Positions 51,034 to 54,745 of a stretch of 54,745 nt of DNA are shown piece by piece. The stretch lies in assembly GCA_039820585.1 (NCBI GenBank), contig JBCBPV010000017.1, positions 1 through 54,745 of the forward strand. Reading direction: 5' to 3'. The translations under genes were made by a program, and so were the position numbers. Under the pieces are notes generated by a model. The model ran no database searches. It saw only the letters and a program-made list of their open reading frames with translations, and was not told the origin of the DNA. The stretch is from JBCBGF01 sp039820585. GTDB taxonomy: Bacteria > Pseudomonadota > Alphaproteobacteria > Rhodobacterales > Rhodobacteraceae. How positions within the stretch are numbered: the first letter of the stretch is position 1; every line of letters starts with the position of its first letter.

Positions 51034-51806
51034 CTTACACGCATCTCATCGAGATCGCCGGGTTGGAGCGCGTACAGAGCATCCAGAAACGCCACCGAGA
51101 AGCCGCCAGGCCCTGACGTTTCGGCGCCAGCCCGCGCACCTGCTTCCGCAAAGTGCACAAAAGCCGCGACGGCTGCGTCGAAACTGGTGGCAACGGCGGC
51201 ATAAGCACCGACCAAAGCTGTCAGCGAACACCCCAAAGCCGTCACTTTGGGCATAAGATCCGATCCCCCGGTGATGCTGGCGCTCCGTTTGCCGTCGGTG
51301 ATGAAATCCACAGGGCCCGACACCGCCACGACGCAGTCATGGCTCAAAGCAAGGGCGTGGGCCGAGCTTTGTGCGTCACGCACGCTATCGCCGCTGTCGG
51401 CACCTTTGCCAGACCCCGCTTCGCCTGAAAGCGCGATGATTTCCGATGCATTTCCCCGGACAATCGCGGGTTTCAGCGCGAGAAGATCACGCGCTGCCTG
51501 CGCACGATATGGCGTTGCAAAATGCGCGACGGGGTCGAGCACCCAGGGCACCTTGGCCGCGTTTGCCGCAACAGCGGCGGCCTTCATGCTGTCGAGCCAT
51601 GGGGCAGACAGCGTGCCGATATTGACCGTAAGCGCACCTGCGATCGGGGTAAAATCCGCAACCTCTTCCGGCGCGTGGATCATGGCCGGCGACGCGCCCG
51701 CAGCCAACACCACGTTTGCCGCGACGTTCATGGCGACGTAGTTTGTTATGCAGTGAACAAGCGGCGATCGGTTTCGCAACGCTTCCAGGGCTGCATTGGC
51801 TTCCAT
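51024..51806 (-). CDS. thiM: hydroxyethylthiazole kinase
   Basis: 260 residues, ribokinase fold. SPLVHCITNYVAMNVAANVVLAAGASP is the family start. Also visible are NIGTL, WVLDPVA, RGNASEI and the catalytic region VTALGCSLTALVGAY, where Cys is common in this family. It phosphorylates the salvaged thiazole. First gene of the operon, with a TPP riboswitch about 50-130 bases upstream. Thiamine synthesis genes for the thiazole itself are absent here, so this operon is mainly salvage. Confidence 0.94.
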   Translation of the reverse strand: MEANAALEALRNRSPLVHCITNYVAMNVAANVVLAAGASPAMIHAPEEVADFTPIAGALTVNIGTLSAPWLDSMKAAAVAANAAKVPWVLDPVAHFATPYRAQAARDLLALKPAIVRGNASEIIALSGEAGSGKGADSGDSVRDAQSSAHALALSHDCVVAVSGPVDFITDGKRSASITGGSDLMPKVTALGCSLTALVGAYAAVATSFDAAVAAFVHFAEAGARAGAETSGPGGFSVAFLDALYALQPGDLDEMRVRWT

Positions 51807-51857
51807 GCGATCTTTCCTTTTGGCTTCAAACGGAAAGACGCGACAAACCGACCAGGT

Positions 51858-51938
51858 TTGATGGTGCCTCCCTCCGCCGGCATTACCCGGTTCAGGTTCA
51901 AAGGGTGCATCTCAGCCTCTCGGCGCCCCTGACAGACG
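51858..51938 (-). promoter_or_regulatory. TPP riboswitch (THI box) controlling thiMED
   Basis: Reading the minus strand, the conserved THI-box pieces appear in order: CTGAGATGCACCC, TTTGAACCTGAACC, GGGTAATGCCGGC and GGAGGGAG, with the closing stem around GGGGCGCC. It precedes thiM and is expected to reduce expression when thiamine pyrophosphate is plentiful. This, with the terminator below, accounts for most of the 365-base gap. Confidence 0.93.
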
Positions 51939-52078
51939 CAAGAAGTATCGAAATCGGCAGTGGGGTCAATGCTTCGGGCTGAATTGGTGGGCGCCACGCC
52001 GCATCTGGTGCCATGAACTCCAAGCAAGTGTTGAAGCGTCGCGCAGCATCATCGCCCGGGCGCAAACACCCCCCCCAC

Positions 52079-52114
52079 AAAAAAGCCCCGCCGGCTCTGC
52101 AAAACCGGCGGGGC
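52079..52114 (-). terminator. intrinsic terminator of the degP-like gene
   Basis: A perfect 10-bp GC-rich stem (GCCCCGCCGG with CCGGCGGGGC) with a 10-base loop. On the minus strand it is followed by six T residues. It lies 57 bases after the protease stop. Confidence 0.9.
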
Positions 52115-52171
52115 GACCCCCTTCCCATGCATTGGGGACGGGACACAGGAAAGGGGAAACCTCAGGGCGTG

Positions 52172-53614
52172 TTAGCCGTCGGCGCCGTCGTCCGCTGGCA
52201 CGGCCACGAACTGATAGCTGCCGTTGCGATAAATCCGGAACAGCGCCGGGCGCCCGGTCTCTTCGGCCTCTTGCAACGCCGCCTGAATCACCGCGACAGC
52301 GTCGACCGGGGTGCCCCCCGCCTCGACGATCACGTCGCCACGGCCCAGACCGGCGCGCGCGGCGGCGCTGTCTGCCGCGACCTCCAGCACGGCAAGGCCG
52401 CTGACGTCCGAAGGCACGCCCAGTTGCGCGCGCAACTCCGGCGACAGATCGGCCACCGTGGCGCCCAGACGCGGCTCGCTCTCGTCACTTTCGGGGCCGG
52501 GCTGCGCGGCCTCGACCAGGCCACCGGGCTGGCGCCCGATCGTAACGGCGATCTCCCGCCGCGCTCCGTCGCGCCATACCGTCAGCCTGGTGGCCTCGCC
52601 AATCGGCTGATCGGCCACCGCAAACACCAGATCGCGCGGATCGGTGATGTCGGTGCCATCCACCGACAAAACCACATCGCCCGCTTGCACGCCCGCTTCG
52701 TCGGCGGGGCCACCCACCGTCACCTCGTTGATCAGCGCACCTTGCTTGTCCGGCACATTCAGCGCCTCGGCAATATCCTCCGACACCGGCTGGATCTGCA
52801 CACCCAGCCAACCACGGGCCACCTGCCCGTCATCTTTCAGATCCTCGACAATGCGCGCGGCCACATGTGCGGGAACCGCGAAACCGATCCCGACATTGCC
52901 GCCGCTGGGCGAAAAGATCGCAGTGTTCACGCCGATCACGCGGCCATCTGCATCGAACAGCGGACCACCCGAATTGCCGCTGTTGATCGCGGCATCGGTC
53001 TGGATGAAATCGTCGTAAGGCCCGGAATTGATGTTGCGCGACTGCGCCGACACGATCCCGGCCGTGACCGTACCGCCCAGCCCGAACGGATTGCCGATGG
53101 CCACGACCCATTCGCCGATCTCCAGGTCCCGCGACGCGCCCCATTCCACGAACGGCATGTCCGACACCTCGCGCACCTTGAGAAGCGCGATATCGGTGGC
53201 GGGATCGGTGCCCACCAGATCGGCGGCCATCTGGCGATCGCCGTCAATCACGACCTTGATGTCATTCGCCCCGGCGATGACGTGGTTATTCGTCACCACG
53301 AACCCGTCGTCAGAGATGAAGAACCCCGATCCCAGCGCCTGCCGTGGCCCGGGGGGCGGGCCGCCCGGTGCGGGGCGACCAAAGAAATCCTCGAACCCCG
53401 GCGGCAATTGCGGGCGCGGGCCCTGCCCCGGCGCGGGGGCGGCACCTGTGGCGAGGATACCCACGACCGCGGGCAGCTTGGCCTGAACCATTGCCGAAAA
53501 ATCCTGTGGTGCCGCGAACTGGCCGTCCTGCGCGGTGGCAGGGCCGGCCAGCATGCCAGCGGCGGCAACGGCCACGGCGGCGGCGACAAGGCGCGGGTGT
53601 TTGGAATACGTCAT
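52172..53614 (-). CDS. DegP/HtrA-family periplasmic serine protease
   Basis: 480 residues. A signal peptide (AAAVAVAAAGMLAGPATAQ) precedes a trypsin-like domain with His in VVTNNHVIAGA, Asp in TDIALLKV and Ser in NSGNSGGPLFD. Two PDZ domains follow (QIQPVSEDIAEALNVPDKQG and PSDVSGLAVLEV...AGLGRGDVIVEAGGTPVD). It degrades or folds damaged envelope proteins. An intrinsic terminator follows the gene and an exact EcfG-type promoter lies upstream, so it belongs to the stress set in spite of the thiamine operon between. Confidence 0.94.
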   Translation of the reverse strand: MTYSKHPRLVAAAVAVAAAGMLAGPATAQDGQFAAPQDFSAMVQAKLPAVVGILATGAAPAPGQGPRPQLPPGFEDFFGRPAPGGPPPGPRQALGSGFFISDDGFVVTNNHVIAGANDIKVVIDGDRQMAADLVGTDPATDIALLKVREVSDMPFVEWGASRDLEIGEWVVAIGNPFGLGGTVTAGIVSAQSRNINSGPYDDFIQTDAAINSGNSGGPLFDADGRVIGVNTAIFSPSGGNVGIGFAVPAHVAARIVEDLKDDGQVARGWLGVQIQPVSEDIAEALNVPDKQGALINEVTVGGPADEAGVQAGDVVLSVDGTDITDPRDLVFAVADQPIGEATRLTVWRDGARREIAVTIGRQPGGLVEAAQPGPESDESEPRLGATVADLSPELRAQLGVPSDVSGLAVLEVAADSAAARAGLGRGDVIVEAGGTPVDAVAVIQAALQEAEETGRPALFRIYRNGSYQFVAVPADDGADG

Positions 53615-53676
53615 GCGGTGCTCCTTCTGCGTCCGGTCACGCGCGCCATGGCGACGCGCGGTCGTTCTGTCAGTGC

Positions 53677-53701
53677 AACGATGACAACGCCGATTGGTTC
53701 C
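53677..53701 (-). promoter_or_regulatory. EcfG-type promoter for the DegP-like protease
   Basis: Exact GGAAC, 16 bases, CGTT; the -10 element is 62 bases before the ATG. Divergent pair with the next motif. Confidence 0.85.
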
Positions 53702-53728
53702 CGCAAAACCATGCGCCCGGTTGCGATG

Positions 53729-53754
53729 GGAACCAAAGGCCGCCGGTCCGCGTT
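53729..53754 (+). promoter_or_regulatory. EcfG-type promoter for PLDc_N gene
   Basis: Exact GGAAC, 17 bases, CGTT; 30 bases before the ATG. Confidence 0.85.
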
Positions 53755-53784
53755 GAACGGCAATCCATCTGAAGGAGCGATGAC

Positions 53785-53976
53785 ATGGTTGAGATTTATG
53801 GCATTGGCGGGTTCATCCTGCTTGTTCTGAATATTTGGGCGATCGTCAGCATCGTGGGGTCGTCGGCCTCGACCGGCGGCAAGGTGCTTTGGGTTCTGCT
53901 GATCCTGCTGCTGCCGCTTCTGGGCTTCCTCATCTGGCTGATCGCCGGACCGCGCGGCGCACGGACGGCAACCTGA
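53785..53976 (+). CDS. PLDc_N-domain small membrane protein
   Basis: 63 residues with two helices (IGGFILLVLNIWAIVSIVGS and KVLWVLLILLLPLLGFLIWLI) ending in AGPRGART. This is the N-terminal membrane module of cardiolipin-synthase-like proteins, here as a stand-alone protein. GAAGGAG precedes the ATG by seven bases. A topoisomerase IB gene follows 16 bases later, so they may share the exact EcfG-type promoter. Confidence 0.85.
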   Translation: MVEIYGIGGFILLVLNIWAIVSIVGSSASTGGKVLWVLLILLLPLLGFLIWLIAGPRGARTAT

Positions 53977-53992
53977 CGCGCCCGGGCCCCGG

Positions 53993-54745
53993 ATGGGCCT
54001 GCGCTACTATCCCGATACAAACCCCGGCTGCGCCCGCAAACGGCGCGGCCGGGGATTTACGTATGTCGCCCCCGACGGCACCCGCATCACCGACACCGGG
54101 GAGGTGGACCGGCTCAGGGCCATGGCCGTGCCGCCCGCCTATGAAGATGTCTGGATGTCGCCCCATGCCAATGGCCACCTGCAGGCATCGGGGCGCGATG
54201 ATGCCGGGCGCAAGCAGTACCTTTATCATCCCGACTGGGCGGCAGAGCGTGCGGCCCGCAAGTTCGACCGGCTTGCCCCGTTCGGCCGCGCGTTGCCCAC
54301 GATCCGCCGCTGGATCGCCGCCCGGTTGCAAGGCGAGGCGGGTACGTTCGACACCGCGGTCGCGGCCGTGCTGGCGTTGCTCGACCGCGCATCGCTGCGC
54401 GTGGGCACGCCCGATTACGCCGCGCAGAACGGCACCCATGGCGCAACCACGCTGTTGCCGCGGCATGTCAGGCTGGACGACGGCGGGCTGATCCTGCGGT
54501 TCCCCGGCAAAGGCGGCAGCATTGTCGAGACCACGCTTCAGGGCACCCGACTGGCCGCCGTGCTGGACGATTGCCGCGATCTGCCCGGCGCGGACCTGAT
54601 CACCTACAAAGACGGCTCCATCGTGCGGTCCGAACACCTGCGCGAGGTTCTGGGCGATCTGGTGGGCGAGGATGCCACGCCCAAGACCTTTCGCACCTGG
54701 AACGGCACCCACGCCGCCTTTTGCGCCGCCGCTCGCAAACCCACC
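53993..54745 (+). CDS. type IB DNA topoisomerase, partial
   Basis: The first 251 codons run off the right edge. RGRGFTYVAPDGTRITD begins the protein, and AVPPAYEDVWMSP then ASGRDDAGRKQYLYHPDW give the N-terminal domain of poxvirus-like bacterial TopIB. ARKFDRLAPFGRALP and FRTWNGTHAAF reach into the catalytic domain; the tyrosine nucleophile is outside. ATG chosen as first in-frame Met. TopIB relaxes supercoils and is often stress-associated in alphaproteobacteria. Confidence 0.88.
   Translation, partial: MGLRYYPDTNPGCARKRRGRGFTYVAPDGTRITDTGEVDRLRAMAVPPAYEDVWMSPHANGHLQASGRDDAGRKQYLYHPDWAAERAARKFDRLAPFGRALPTIRRWIAARLQGEAGTFDTAVAAVLALLDRASLRVGTPDYAAQNGTHGATTLLPRHVRLDDGGLILRFPGKGGSIVETTLQGTRLAAVLDDCRDLPGADLITYKDGSIVRSEHLREVLGDLVGEDATPKTFRTWNGTHAAFCAAARKPT

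Noticed and set aside
1..54745. CRISPR arrays, tRNA or rRNA genes, transposases, prophage or att sites
   Set aside because: No regularly spaced repeats, no cloverleaf or rRNA-like stretches, and no transposase or integrase motifs were seen in any frame inspected.

Overview
The window is GC-rich, densely packed DNA from an alphaproteobacterium. The PhyR / NepR / EcfG general stress response (GSR) set is known only from that class, and the overall gene mix (caa3 oxidase, cytochrome c electron transfer) suggests a Rhodobacterales-like, probably marine or salt-exposed organism. The taxonomic order is inference. No rRNA, tRNA, CRISPR array or insertion sequence was recognised.

Layout: 1-6.3 kb holds a CheB-CheR fusion (cut by the left edge) and an RND efflux pair. 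6.4-48.5 kb is a long stress and ion-homeostasis region. It contains trehalose genes (otsA with galU; otsB apart), an eight-gene operon joining a GMC dehydrogenase to a caa3-type oxidase, a CaCA exchanger, a Na+/solute symporter, MscS, a microbial rhodopsin with the NDQ (sodium pump) motif, DUF305, several SDRs, MgtC, FUSC, GH13, FNT, TrkHA, HdeD, a phospholipase D, the sigma factor operon (NepR-like, EcfG, HWE/HisKA_2 kinase), MATE, a DedA/YqaA-like protein, an amidoligase cluster, CDF, PRC-barrel, PNPOx-like and CsbD-like genes, and the nepR/phyR pair. 48.8-51.9 kb is a thiM-thiE-thiD-SDR operon behind a TPP riboswitch. 52.1-54.7 kb holds a DegP-type protease, a PLDc_N protein and a type IB topoisomerase cut by the right edge.

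The main result is regulatory. Reading both strands for the EcfG promoter (GGAAC, 16 or 17 bases, CGTT) gave 20 exact matches; a composition-based estimate predicts about one by chance. Nineteen of them lie just upstream of a gene start in the correct orientation, many as back-to-back divergent pairs. The regulators (ecfG, phyR, and less perfectly nepR) lie in the same region. The stretch therefore looks like a physically clustered GSR regulon, interrupted by the thiamine operon. The NDQ rhodopsin is among the genes with an exact EcfG-type promoter, which would make a light-driven Na+ pump part of the general stress response. The Na+ symporter and mechanosensitive channel directly upstream suggest a sodium/osmotic function.
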